Positions 7,001 through 17,407 of a DNA stretch of 64,000 nt are shown here, piece by piece; the stretch's first letter is position 1, and each line of letters starts with the position of its first letter. The translations under genes were made by a program, and so were the position numbers. This stretch comes from Actinobacillus porcitonsillarum. Its GTDB lineage: Bacteria; Pseudomonadota; Gammaproteobacteria; Enterobacterales; Pasteurellaceae. Under the pieces are notes generated by a model. It saw only the letters and a program-made list of their open reading frames with translations, did no database searches and was not told where the DNA came from. The stretch covers positions 558,001 to 622,000 of the forward strand of contig NZ_CP029206.1 in NCBI RefSeq assembly GCF_003101015.1, in the 5' to 3' direction.

Positions 7001-8935
7001 ATGAAAAAATTATCAGTTAGTGCGGCAGCGGATCACTTAAAAAGAATATCTCAAACATCATTTGAAAAAGCTGTTGCAGAATTAATTTGGAATGCCCTAG
7101 ATGCAGATGCTACAAAGATAGATGTGTTTTGTAGTACAAATGAATTAGGAATTGAGAATATTAAGGTTGTGGATAATGGAGTTGGAATACCTGTAAATAT
7201 TGCAGAAAAATCATTCTCTCAAGTAGGCAATTCTTGGAAGAAAAATTGTTTACAAACTCAAAATGGAAGAATAATTCATGGTCAAAAAGGGGAAGGTAGA
7301 TTTAAAGCATTTGCATTAGGTAACAAAGTTGAATGGAAGACTATTTTCAAAGCTAATGACACTAAAAAGTACTCCTATTCTATATCATCATCTGTTAGTA
7401 GTTTAGATCATACAGATTTTTATCCTGTAAAAGAAGAACATAATGCTAATACGGGAACTACTGTTGAAATCTATAATTTAGATTCAAGAATACAAGGAGC
7501 AAAAATAGAAAATTTAATTAAAGGATTAACTGTTATATTTTCTAGTTATTTGTATTCCTACTCAGGCATTTCCATTTATGTGAATGGTATAAAACTAGAC
7601 CCATTTGAAGAAGTATTAAATCAAACTGAGATACAATTAGAATTAGAAGACACTGATAAGCACACATTAAAAATTATAGAATGGAAAAATATATCAGAGA
7701 AATCAGTTTTATTGTGTAAGTCTAATGGGGCTATATTAGATACTTATAACCTGAAAAAACAAATAAGATCTCTAGGCTATAGTTTTTCTGCGTATTTATG
7801 TAGTCCTATACTAGATAACTTGAATGATGAAAATAGATTAGATCTAATAGAGTTAGATCAAAATGGTATTAGATTATTAAACTTATCTATAAATAAGATT
7901 AATGATTTTTTTAAAGAGAAAAGAAATGCTGAGTTATCTGAAAAAGTAAATAAGTGGAAAGAAGATGGAATATATCCATATATCAAAGAAGCAAAAACTG
8001 CTACAGAAATAGCTGAAAAAGAATTATTTGACATAATTGCTGTGAATGTAGAAGAGAAATTACCGAAATTTAAAACTTATGATAATCTCTCAAAGAAATT
8101 TACATTTACTCTATTATCTAAAGCACTACAAGATAATCCATCAGCTATCAAAAAAATTCTTACTGAAGTATTATCTTTATCACCAAAAGATCAAGATGCT
8201 CTAGCTAATTTATTGGAAAAAACAACATTACCTTCTATCATACGTTCTGCAAAAATTGTATCGGATAGATTGAATTTTATTACAGGATTAGAAGAATTAT
8301 TGTTTGAACATAAAAAATCATTTTTAGAGCGAGATCAATTACATAAAATCCTAGAGAAAGAATCTTGGATATTTGGAGAAGAGTATCATTTATCTGTATC
8401 AGAAAAAAGATTATCGGATGTTTTAGAGAATAATTTAGGTATATTAGGAGAGCGTCAAGATATAAATAGTGACGGTTCGGTAGATAAAGACAGAATAGAT
8501 TTAATGTTAAGTAGAGCTATTGAAGTAAGACCAGCAGAATTTGATTATTTAGTCGTTGAGCTGAAAAGACCTAGTAAAAAAATTGATAGTGAAGTAATTT
8601 CTCAAATTGAAAGATATGCAACAAAAGTGGCTAATGATTCGAGATTTGACAAATCTAAAACCAAATGGAAATTTTTAGCTATCTCTAATGAATTTGATGA
8701 TGTAGCAGAACTAAAAGCAAATTCAAATAGTTTACCTAAAGGACAGATACTTTCTAGTGGGAATATACAAATTTGGATTTTCAAATGGTCTGAAATAATT
8801 GGAACTGCAAAAGCAAGACTGAATTTCTATAGAGAGCAGTTAAATTATGAAGCCGATGAGACTTCAATGCGTAAATATTTACAAGATACTTATTCAAAAT
8901 ATTTACCAGATACATTTAAAAATGAATCAAAATAG
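7001..8935 (+). CDS. GHKL-type ATPase with C-terminal nuclease-like domain
   Basis: The 644-residue product starts with a GHKL ATPase fold (as in Hsp90, MutL and MORC proteins): N-box ELIWNALDADA with N31, G1 motif DNGVG at 58-62 and G2-like GQKGEGR at 94-100. The C-terminal part (about 440-600) has D500 in RIDLM and E520-x-K522 in VVELKRP, the spacing expected of a PD-(D/E)XK nuclease, and the KRP ending recalls DUF4263/Shedu-like domains. It lies 28 bases after hsdS and 9 bases before hsdR, so it belongs to the same transcription unit. It is not a normal hsd component. A defence role, perhaps DNA damage driven by ATP binding, is inferred. Codons are more A+T-rich than in hsdM or hsdR. Confidence 0.72.
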   Translation: MKKLSVSAAADHLKRISQTSFEKAVAELIWNALDADATKIDVFCSTNELGIENIKVVDNGVGIPVNIAEKSFSQVGNSWKKNCLQTQNGRIIHGQKGEGRFKAFALGNKVEWKTIFKANDTKKYSYSISSSVSSLDHTDFYPVKEEHNANTGTTVEIYNLDSRIQGAKIENLIKGLTVIFSSYLYSYSGISIYVNGIKLDPFEEVLNQTEIQLELEDTDKHTLKIIEWKNISEKSVLLCKSNGAILDTYNLKKQIRSLGYSFSAYLCSPILDNLNDENRLDLIELDQNGIRLLNLSINKINDFFKEKRNAELSEKVNKWKEDGIYPYIKEAKTATEIAEKELFDIIAVNVEEKLPKFKTYDNLSKKFTFTLLSKALQDNPSAIKKILTEVLSLSPKDQDALANLLEKTTLPSIIRSAKIVSDRLNFITGLEELLFEHKKSFLERDQLHKILEKESWIFGEEYHLSVSEKRLSDVLENNLGILGERQDINSDGSVDKDRIDLMLSRAIEVRPAEFDYLVVELKRPSKKIDSEVISQIERYATKVANDSRFDKSKTKWKFLAISNEFDDVAELKANSNSLPKGQILSSGNIQIWIFKWSEIIGTAKARLNFYREQLNYEADETSMRKYLQDTYSKYLPDTFKNESK

Positions 8936-8944
8936 GATTTTTTT

Positions 8945-11900
8945 ATGTTTTATGTCCCAAAATCCCTCGAAAAACACACCTCCAAACTCCCAGCCATTCT
9001 GTTGTTACACAATCTTGGCTGGCAGTATCTTTCTCCTAAACAAGCCTTAGCTTATCGTGGGGGGAAGGCGGTGAGTGTGGTGTTGGACGTGGTGTTGCGG
9101 GAGGTGTTGAGCCAACGTTCGATTTCCTATCTTGGGCAAGAGCGTGCTTTGTCGGCGAAGGCGGTGGATAACTTGGTGGCAGAGCTGACTAGCCCGAAGT
9201 TAAACGAAAGTTTGGTGGGGGCGAATGAGCATTTTTATAATCATCTGTTATACGGCATTACCGTTACCGAGTTTATTGACGGTAAGAAAATCAGTTGCAC
9301 CGTGCCGATTATTGACTGGGAAAATCCTGAAAACAATCAGTTTCATTTTACCGAAGAATTTAGCGTGGAGAATACTAACGGCTCATCGCTGCGTACGCCT
9401 GATTTAGTCTGTTTTGTCAATGGCTTGCCGTTGGTGGTGATTGAAGCCAAACGCCCAGACGGCAAACCGAAAAGTACCATTGAAGAAGGCATTTCTCAAC
9501 ATTTACGCAATCAACGCCCTGCCGAAATTCCCCACCTTTTTGCCTATGCCCAACTGTTGTTAGCCGTTAATGGTTATGACGGACGTTACGCCACTTGTGC
9601 GACCCCTGCCAAATTTTGGGCGGCGTGGCGTGAAGAAGAACAATCCGAGTTGGAAATGAGCCAACTCAAAAATCTTGCTATTTCTGCCGAAAATCTGACC
9701 GCTCTTTTGCCAAAATCTGACGATCAGGCTTGGTATCAACAGCTCACCGCTCAGGGAAAATTAGCCGTAACAGGGCAAGACAGCTTGCTGATTAGCCTGT
9801 TACGCAAAGATCGTTTGTTTGAGATGATCCGCTATTTCAGTTTGTTTGATCGCAAATCGCACAGCCGCATTATCGCCCGTTATCCGCAAGTGTTTGGGGT
9901 GAAACGCTTAATTGAACGGGTAATGTCGCAAAGCGAAAAAGGGGCGAGAAACGGCGGCGTAATTTGGCACACCACAGGTTCGGGCAAGTCGTTTACGATG
10001 GTCTTTTTCTCGAAAGCCTTATTGCTCCACCCTGCCCTAAAACAGTGCCGAATTATAGTGGTAACGGATCGGGTGGATTTAGAACATCAGTTGAGCAGCA
10101 CTTTTTATAACAGCGGCGAACTGGCGACCAAGCGAGATCGTAAAAATGCAATGGCGACCACTGGCAAGCGATTAGCCGAGCAAATCGGTTCCGGCAATGA
10201 ACGCATTATTTTTTCGTTAATGCAGAAATTTAACACGGCGATTAACCAAGCGGAATGTTTTAATCCGAGTGCGAATATTATTGTGTTGATTGATGAAGGA
10301 CATCGCACCCAAGGCGGTGAAAATCATATGGCAATGCGGCGAGCCTTGCCTAATGCGGCTTTTGTTGCTTTTACTGGCACGCCGTTGTTAAAAGACGATG
10401 AAACCACACAAAAATTTGGCAACATCATTCACGCTTATACGATGCAACGTGCGGTGGAAGATAAAGCGGTAACGCCACTGCTTTATGAAGAGCGGATCCC
10501 TGAATTGTCGGTGAATGAACAGGCGATTGATAACTGGTTTGAGCGGATCACCAAGTCGTTAAACGAAGGGCAAAAAACGGATTTAAAACGTAAATTCTCG
10601 CGTAAAGGGCAGATTTATCAAGCTGATGACCGTATTCATTTAATCGCTTTAGATATTGCGGAACATTTGGCGAATAAAATTCCGCAAGGCTTAAAAGGTC
10701 AGCTGGCGTGCGAAAGCAAAGCGACAGCAATTCGTTATCAGCGGTATTTGGACGAGATCGGGCTGTTTGAAAGTGCGGTGGTGATCAGCCCGCCTGACAG
10801 CCGTGAAGGAAATACGCAGCTTGATGAACAAGCAAGTGATGAAGTGGTGCGTTGGTGGGCAGCCAACGTGCAGGGCGATGAAGAACGTTACACGCAACAA
10901 GTGTTAAGTCGTTTTGCCGATCCTGAAAGTCCGTTGCGTTTGTTAATTGTGGTGGATAAGTTACTCACGGGCTTTGATGAGCCGAGCAATGCGGTGTTGT
11001 ATATTGATAAGCCGTTAAAACAGCATAACCTTATTCAAGCAATTGCACGGGTAAACCGCTTGCATAAACAAAAAGAGTACGGACTGTTGGTGGATTATCG
11101 GGGCATTTTAAAAGAGCTGGACACAACGATTGCCAAATACCAAGATTTAGCCAACCGAACGCAAGGCGGTTATGCCACTGAGGATTTGGCTGGGCTTTAT
11201 CGCTCAATGCAAAGCGAATATCTGCGTTTGCCGAGTTTGTATCAAGCGCTTTGGGCGATATTTGCCGAGGTTGAAAATAAAATGGATCTTGAGCAACTTC
11301 GCCGCCAGCTCATTCCAACTATGCAATTCGACCCAACAAGCGGCTTGTTTTTCGATAAAAACAGCAAAATACGCGATGATTTTTACCGAGCTTTAACTGC
11401 CTTTAACCGCTGTTTACAGGTAGCATTGCAGTCTGAAACCTTTTATCAAGACAAAAACTTTACCGATGCTGACCGCACTTTATATAAAAACACCGCCGCC
11501 TTTTTTGCCCAACTACGCCGCTTGGCACAACAGGACGCCGGCGAGCAAGTGGATTATCGCGAATATGCCCATCAAGTTGAGCAATTAATCAATAAGCACG
11601 TTGTTGCCTTAGGCGTAAAAGAAGCAGACGGCATTTATGCGGTCAATAAAATGGGCAAAACGGAATATCAAACGTGGAACGACACCAAAACACGCAACGA
11701 AGCCGATAAAATTCGCTCTCGTATTGCTCGTAGCCTTGAGATTGATTTTGACAACGATCCTTATGCCAAAGCCCGTTTTTCCGAATTATTGCAACAAGCC
11801 ATTGAAGAAGCTGAAGCCTTGTTCGACCACCCGATAAAACAGTATCTGCTGTTTAAAGAATTTGAAGAACAAATGGCAGAACGTAAATTGCCCGATATTC

Positions 11901-12205
11901 CCGACCGTTTTGGCGGCAACTATGCGGCACAAGCCTATTTCGGTGTATTTAAAACAGTTTTACCTGAAACCCTATCGCAAGGTGAAGGTTTTTGGGTAGA
12001 TTTGGCATTTGAGATCGATCAGGCGGTTTTACGCTGTTTAAGCGAACATTCCATCAACCTTGAACAAGTGGAAAAAGACATTCGCAAGCAGTTACTGCCG
12101 ATGATATTTAAAATCTGCCAAGCCAACGGCAGCGGTATGTTACAAGCCAAAGAGATTGTCGAACGGATAGTACAAATTGTGCGAGTTGGGCGTTCAAATG
12201 GATAA
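8945..12205 (+). CDS. hsdR: type I restriction endonuclease subunit HsdR
   Basis: The motor and nuclease subunit that translocates and cleaves unmethylated DNA. The 1,086 residues hold an N-terminal nuclease domain with E167-x-K169 (VVIEAKRP, then the downstream QHLRNQR box), Walker A TTGSGKS with K348, and the helicase motif II DEGH starting at D450. The later VDKLLTGFDEPS and QAIARVNRLHK elements match motifs V and VI. Length is normal and no break was seen. The start follows the ATPase gene by 9 bases with a TAGGAT ribosome site. Its stop overlaps the next start by 8 bases. Confidence 0.95.
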   Translation: MFYVPKSLEKHTSKLPAILLLHNLGWQYLSPKQALAYRGGKAVSVVLDVVLREVLSQRSISYLGQERALSAKAVDNLVAELTSPKLNESLVGANEHFYNHLLYGITVTEFIDGKKISCTVPIIDWENPENNQFHFTEEFSVENTNGSSLRTPDLVCFVNGLPLVVIEAKRPDGKPKSTIEEGISQHLRNQRPAEIPHLFAYAQLLLAVNGYDGRYATCATPAKFWAAWREEEQSELEMSQLKNLAISAENLTALLPKSDDQAWYQQLTAQGKLAVTGQDSLLISLLRKDRLFEMIRYFSLFDRKSHSRIIARYPQVFGVKRLIERVMSQSEKGARNGGVIWHTTGSGKSFTMVFFSKALLLHPALKQCRIIVVTDRVDLEHQLSSTFYNSGELATKRDRKNAMATTGKRLAEQIGSGNERIIFSLMQKFNTAINQAECFNPSANIIVLIDEGHRTQGGENHMAMRRALPNAAFVAFTGTPLLKDDETTQKFGNIIHAYTMQRAVEDKAVTPLLYEERIPELSVNEQAIDNWFERITKSLNEGQKTDLKRKFSRKGQIYQADDRIHLIALDIAEHLANKIPQGLKGQLACESKATAIRYQRYLDEIGLFESAVVISPPDSREGNTQLDEQASDEVVRWWAANVQGDEERYTQQVLSRFADPESPLRLLIVVDKLLTGFDEPSNAVLYIDKPLKQHNLIQAIARVNRLHKQKEYGLLVDYRGILKELDTTIAKYQDLANRTQGGYATEDLAGLYRSMQSEYLRLPSLYQALWAIFAEVENKMDLEQLRRQLIPTMQFDPTSGLFFDKNSKIRDDFYRALTAFNRCLQVALQSETFYQDKNFTDADRTLYKNTAAFFAQLRRLAQQDAGEQVDYREYAHQVEQLINKHVVALGVKEADGIYAVNKMGKTEYQTWNDTKTRNEADKIRSRIARSLEIDFDNDPYAKARFSELLQQAIEEAEALFDHPIKQYLLFKEFEEQMAERKLPDIPDRFGGNYAAQAYFGVFKTVLPETLSQGEGFWVDLAFEIDQAVLRCLSEHSINLEQVEKDIRKQLLPMIFKICQANGSGMLQAKEIVERIVQIVRVGRSNG

Positions 12206-12911
12206 GTTTGATCGGATTATCATTCCTTATGGCGACCAGCATTTTACCGTTCGCTTAATAAAGAATGCCAAATATAAACGGCTACGCCTAACCGTGCAAC
12301 CCACGGGCGACATCATTGCTTATGCGCCGCCACAAGCGGTCAGAAATGAGCTTATTTTTGCTATCAGCAAACAAAGTCAGTGGATTGCCGACCAGTTACA
12401 ATTTTTTCAACAAAACCCACCGCTTGTTGAACGGCAATATATCAGTGGCGAAAGCCACCGCTACCTAGGGCGACAATATCTGTTAAAGGTATATGAAACG
12501 CCAAATAACCCCAACCAAGTCCGCTTATGGCGTGGGCAGTTGGAAGTGTCTGTGCGAGAAAAAACGGCACGACAAGTTCAACAATGTTTGGATAACTGGT
12601 ATCGACAAAAAGCCAAACAGATTTTTGCCGAACGTTTAAATTGGCTGCTACCGCAAACCTTTTGGGTCACAACAAACCCTCACATCCGTTTACGCACAAT
12701 GAAAACCCGTTGGGGAAGTTGCTCCGTTCAAGGCTCACTATGCCTTAATCCCCACCTAATCAAAGCCCCGAAAGAGTGCATTGATTATGTGATTTTGCAC
12801 GAACTCTGCCACTTCGCCGAACACAACCACAGCGAACGTTTTTACCGCCTAATGGGGCAAGTGATGCCACAGTGGAAGGAAGTGAAGACGAGGCTGGATA
12901 GGGTGGGTTAA
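12198..12911 (+). CDS. YgjP/SprT-like zinc metallopeptidase (DUF45)
   Basis: A YgjP-like metallopeptidase domain protein, 237 residues from the ATG at 12198. That start is chosen over an in-frame TTG at 12177 because it overlaps the hsdR stop by only 8 bases. The zinc site is H201-E-x-x-H205 with a third histidine at 211 (HELCHFAEHNH), preceded by the family signature TRWGSCS. Such genes commonly end type I restriction operons, and translational coupling to hsdR supports that here. The physiological substrate is unknown. The 138 bases after it contain a half uptake signal and no gene. Confidence 0.85.
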   Translation: MDKFDRIIIPYGDQHFTVRLIKNAKYKRLRLTVQPTGDIIAYAPPQAVRNELIFAISKQSQWIADQLQFFQQNPPLVERQYISGESHRYLGRQYLLKVYETPNNPNQVRLWRGQLEVSVREKTARQVQQCLDNWYRQKAKQIFAERLNWLLPQTFWVTTNPHIRLRTMKTRWGSCSVQGSLCLNPHLIKAPKECIDYVILHELCHFAEHNHSERFYRLMGQVMPQWKEVKTRLDRVG

Positions 12912-13049
12912 GGCAAGCGGTGGGATTTTGAAAGAAATTTGCAAACTACGAGCTAGCCCTATTTGGAAAGGAATATTGCAAATAACTTGAAATATACTTA
13001 AGGATCCTCATATTTATAAAATAGAAAATTCGATTAGAGTAATATAAAA

Positions 13050-14411
13050 ATGTCTATCAGATGGGAAAATATCAAACCTTTAAAAGGTTCTCAAAATAAT
13101 GCTTTTGAAGAACTGGTGTGCCAATTAGCACGCCAAGAATTTCAATCACAAGGGAAATTTACCAGAATTTCTGCTCCTGATGGTGGTATTGAAGCAATGT
13201 GTGAATTCTCAGATGGTTCGTTATATGGATGGCAAGCCAAATATTTTTTGAGTTCATTTTCATCATCACAATGGCAGCAAATTGAAGATTCTTTTAAAGA
13301 ATCTTTAAAAAACTACCCAAACCTTACAAAATATTATGTTTGTGTCGCAACTGATAGAGCAAATGCCAATATATCAGGAAACAAATCCTTTTTTGTTAAA
13401 TGGGAGGAACAGGTCCAAAAATGGAAAGAATTCGCTCAATCACAAGGTCGTGAAATAGAATTTGAATTTTGGGGAAGTTTTGAGTTATCTAATTTATTAT
13501 CAAAACCAGAAAATGCAGGTAAAAAATTCTTTTGGTTTAATGAAAATGAATTATCGGATAAATGGTTTGAACAATACAATCAACAAGCTATTAGCAATCT
13601 TGGCGTTCGTTATACACCAGAAATCAATGTTGATTTACCCATTGCAATACAATTAGAAAGTTTGGCACGAACAGAGAGTTTTAAAGAAAATTTTGGAAAC
13701 CAATTTAGCCAATTATTAATAGATGTTAAATCACAATATCAATCTTTATATCGTAATGAAGAGTTAAGTCAGTATTTTGAACCTGTATATGAGCTTTTAA
13801 TTGAAAAACTTAATTTATCAACAATTGATGATTTAGAAATAATCATTGATATTGATTTATTAATTCAGAAAATCAATGAGTTGATAATACATTTTGAAGA
13901 TTTCTCTAAAAATCATTTAAATAAAGAAGAAAAAAACAATAATGACTATTACTATTTCAGAAAATTAATCAATGGATTAGAAGATATTATTCAACTATTA
14001 AATTCATCTGAATTGTCATTATTCAATGGCAAAGTGCTTGTTTTAACTGGTCAAGCTGGTAGTGGTAAATCTCATTTATTAGGAGATTTTGTCCAAAAGA
14101 GTCAAGATTCTGGAAGATATGCTTTATTGTTATTAGGTCAAGATTTTACTGAAAAATCTAATGTTTGGAGCCAAATTTTTAAACAGTTAAATCTTAACAA
14201 TACAACGCCCGATGTTTTTTTGTCAGCTTTGAATAGCATAGGCGAAATGCAGAAAGAACGGGTTATTTTAGCTATAGATGCTTTAAATGAAGGTGAAGGA
14301 AAATCTTTATGGAATAATCAACTCAATGGATTGATTGAGTTGGTAAATCAATATCCAAATATTGGATTGGTTCTTAGTGTACGAGATAGTTACCAAAAAA
14401 TTATTTTTAAT
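13050..14411 (+). pseudogene. Avs-like STAND NTPase, N-terminal fragment (454 codons)
   Basis: First third of a broken anti-phage STAND ATPase gene. Residues 1-130 look like a Mrr/PD-(D/E)XK effector nuclease: D44-GG-I-E48 then Q62-x-K64 (GWQAKYF). A helical linker follows, then the NTPase with Walker A GQAGSGKS at 334-341 and Walker B ending in D410 (LAIDALNEGEG). The frame runs to N454, where the IS30 copy enters. The natural continuation is on the other strand at 17405-15482, and the end is at 18480-19363. Domain order nuclease-STAND-helical sensor fits the Avs (AVAST) families, nearest in layout to the Mrr-type Avs4; the exact subtype is uncertain. Confidence 0.82.
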
Positions 14412-15481
14412 CTTGAATTGTCAAACCAAGTGCAACGATTTTTTGAAGTAAACTTCATAAGGTGTTTTCCAACCTAAACATTTACGTGGTCGTAAATTCA
14501 GTTTATTGATCACCTGTTGAATATCAACTTCGCTCCACTGATTGATGTCTTGGTGCTTCGGAAAGTATTCACGAAGTAACCCATTTGTATTTTCATTCGT
14601 TCCCCGTGTCCACGGTTGATGCGGCTCGGGGAAGTAAAATTCTACACCCAGTGCTTCTGTTACCAAACGATGTTGGGCAAATTCTTTACCACGGTCTGGC
14701 GTAATTGACCGCAATATATGTGAATCCAGCAATTCAATCATGGCTTTTTGGACTGCTTCGGCTTTTTTGGCAGGAATTTTCTTCACCAACTCAAAACGAC
14801 TTTTGCGTTCCGTCAGCGTCAGCAAACAAGCTCCACCCGCTTTACCCAGTACGGTATCGGCTTCCCAATGTCCAAAGCGACTGCGATTTTGCGCCGAAAT
14901 GGGACGGTCGTTCAAATGGTTGGATATCTGAATTTTGCCACGTTTTTCATGATGATTTTTTGTATGCCGTGTTTTGCCTTTGTGGCGCAGTTTGCGACTG
15001 GCTTTGCGTTCGCCTATATCAAACAACCCTGAATAAATACCACGATAAATGGTTGAATAACTAATGGATAATTCAGATTTTTCCAATTTTAATCGTGCGC
15101 TGATTTGTTCGGGCGACCAGTTTTCTGTCAGAAACTTTTCTTGCACCAAATTGAAATATTCAGGCTGCTCTAATTTGCGCTGTGCTTTGCTATTTTGACG
15201 ATGCTTCAAATAGCTGTTTTGTGCGTTCGTTGCACTGTAGCTTTCTAGAGCGTGTCGTTTCAGCTCGCGAGAAATGGTGCTGGAGCTACGTCCCAGTGCT
15301 TTGGCAATTTCTGCTTGTTTTTTGCCCTGTGCGAGTAAAATCATTATCTTTTCTCGCTCGTTTATTGTAAGATGTCGGTAGGAAGTACTCATCATTTGGA
15401 AGTGGTTTTTGTGTGGAAACAAAATTATATTCTAGTTGATGAGTACTTCTTTTTTTGTTGCACTTGGATTGTAAATTCAGC
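14412..15481 (-). mobile_element. IS30-family insertion sequence, copy 1 (1,070 bp)
   Basis: The boundaries come from comparing this copy with copy 2 at 17408-18477: the shared sequence begins CTTGAATT here and ends ...AATTCAGC. The termini are imperfect inverted repeats sharing TGAATT, CAA and CCAAGTGCAAC. Length is exactly 1,070 bp, the length I recall for ISApl1 of Actinobacillus pleuropneumoniae, though identity cannot be proved here. Present flanks do not match (AT on the left, GT on the right), because the neighbouring segment has been inverted. Confidence 0.93.
14421..15422 (-). CDS. IS30-family transposase (copy 1)
   Basis: A DDE transposase of up to 333 residues. The N-terminal helix-turn-helix (REKIMILLAQGKKQAEIAKAL and SSSTISRELKRH) and the catalytic core with GHWEADTVLG, TPDRGKEF and NENTNGLLREYFP are typical of IS30. 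The start is uncertain: an ATG ATG pair at residues 10-11 (MMSTSYRH) is at least as likely as the first ATG. The protein is identical to that of copy 2, so the duplication is recent. No break is visible, so it should be active. Confidence 0.93.
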   Translation of the reverse strand: MFPHKNHFQMMSTSYRHLTINEREKIMILLAQGKKQAEIAKALGRSSSTISRELKRHALESYSATNAQNSYLKHRQNSKAQRKLEQPEYFNLVQEKFLTENWSPEQISARLKLEKSELSISYSTIYRGIYSGLFDIGERKASRKLRHKGKTRHTKNHHEKRGKIQISNHLNDRPISAQNRSRFGHWEADTVLGKAGGACLLTLTERKSRFELVKKIPAKKAEAVQKAMIELLDSHILRSITPDRGKEFAQHRLVTEALGVEFYFPEPHQPWTRGTNENTNGLLREYFPKHQDINQWSEVDIQQVINKLNLRPRKCLGWKTPYEVYFKKSLHLV

Positions 15482-17407
15482 GTAAATAAAAATTATCTAA
15501 ATTTATTATATAGTTAAGCTCTGATTTACCATTATAGCTATCAACAAAAGCAGGAAAATTATCCATTACTCTTGCCAAAATTTCGTATAAAGCCAACCAT
15601 TGATATTTTTTACCAATTCGCTCAATTTTACCAGTATCGTCTCTTCGCCAATGTCTTGAACGGCTTTCCTTATCAAATTTAAGGTGCTTTTCATCATCAT
15701 AGCCAAATTGCTCAAAAATCATTTGGCACGCATAATTGCTTAATAAATCAACATCAACAATATTACCCAGTTTATAACTTTTCCATCGACGAAACTTAGC
15801 TTCAAAAGTGTATCTGCCAAAATCACCATAACCGCAAATACCACGACCATACTCCGTTGTCATTGAATATATAATCGTTTTTTGTCCATCAGAATGATAC
15901 TTTTCATCAATCTCTTCATTTGTTGGTAAAACATCAGGAAAAGAACTTCTGTATGGTGGTGTTATTCTTGCTCTGATTAAATCAATATCATTCGATGAAT
16001 AATTATCTTTTTGTAAAGAAAATTCAATAATATGACGAGCATAATCACGAACCAAAACATTGGGATAGATTTCTTCTGTTTCAGGTTTATTAAATATTTG
16101 ATAGTCTATCTCTAATGCAAGTGCTTTTAAATAAGATATATTTTCTGAATATACAACAGCCCCATGAATGGCAGATAAAATACCTTCCATCACATAAGGA
16201 TCATTAACTGCATTAAATTCTTTAAATAATTCTAATGCAATGTCTAATCTATTCCATAATAAATGAGCTAGCGCATTGATATACTTATTTCTACTTTGTT
16301 TGTCAGTAGAAGTAAATAACCAACTTACAGCGATCGCACCCAACAATAATGCTTCTGGTTCAATATTTTCTTGACCACTTGATTTATGACACCAAATCAA
16401 TAACCTATCTATTGCTGGGCATTGATAAGAATTTAACACAATAAAAGCAGTCCAAACCGCATCTCTATTTGCTAAAGAAAAAGAATGTAGTTTGTTATGC
16501 AAATATCTTATATTTAATGGATGGCCAATTTCAGTAGCTAATTGATATAAAACATCAGTCCAAGTTGCTTGATTAAAATATTGATGATTATTCAGAAAGT
16601 GTTGCAATTTGGGCATGTTGATTGTTTCAGGTAGTCTCCAAAAGAGATTTTCCACAATAATTTCAAACCAACCCCAATCTTTTGAGCAATCAAGCACTTC
16701 AAAGATTTCAAAATCAAATCGTTCGGGTAATAATACACTCAACGCTTCCCAAAATCCCTTGTCATAACCAACTCTGTTACATAGGGCTTTCCCTTGTTCG
16801 GTATTTAGCCATTGAATAAAATCATCTTGATTGTGAATGTTTTGCAATATCAAGTTAGCTTTTTGGTAATCTCCAATTCTTTCATAGTTAAAATAAACAT
16901 ATTCTTTATCTTTACCATAATAAGCATTTTTACTGATAACATTTTCTTTAATTAAGTAATCAAGAAATCTTTTGGCATCTGATTCTGCAATATCTTCTAT
17001 TAACTCATCACGAACTTTTCTCTTGGCTGTAAGATAATCCAGGCTATATTTATCTTCTTCCAATTGTAATTTTGCAATTACATTGATTGCTCTTTGCACT
17101 AAGTTTGAGCCAATATCTTGTTCAATTTGTTCGCAGATACGTTTTTCAACACCCTCCAAATAAGATTTTATAATGTAATTAAATCCTTTATGACCTTTTG
17201 GAACACAAAATTCCCCTTGAAATTTTAAAGATTCACAAAATAATTTTAAATACAATGGGTTAGAAAATTCTGGATTAAGCAATGGTACGCTAGGTAATTG
17301 TAAGCCGTAGTAGGGGAAAAATATTTGAATGGCTTCAAACTCATTATCCATAAATCCTGTATGCTTGATATAACATAATTTATCTTTATTTTTTGTATTT
17401 AATTGAT
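15482..17407 (-). pseudogene. Avs-like STAND NTPase, central fragment, inverted
   Basis: This 1,926-bp piece carries the middle of the gene that begins at 13050, but on the minus strand. Its open frame starts with HTGFMDNEFEAIQIFF and PLLNPEFSNPLYLKLF, the part of STAND ATPases that follows the sensor arginine, and goes on as a long helical repeat region (about 640 residues) suited to ligand sensing. An apparent free-standing start at 17351 (MDNEF) is therefore probably not real. The ends bear AT (17406-17407) and GT (15482-15483). Turned round, these pair with AT at 14410-14411 and AC at 18478-18479 as target duplications, and both joints become in-frame. Confidence 0.88.

Noticed and set aside
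14705..15064. Open frames antisense to the transposase (repeated in copy 2 at 17825-18184)
   Set aside because: Both are shadows of the DDE transposase, duplicated only because the element is; they have no ribosome site or recognisable domain.
15477..17351. Independent 624-residue gene on the minus strand
   Set aside because: Its frame is open upstream of the apparent ATG to the IS end, it ends in a stop supplied by the IS terminus, and it joins in-frame with the fragments on both sides once turned round.
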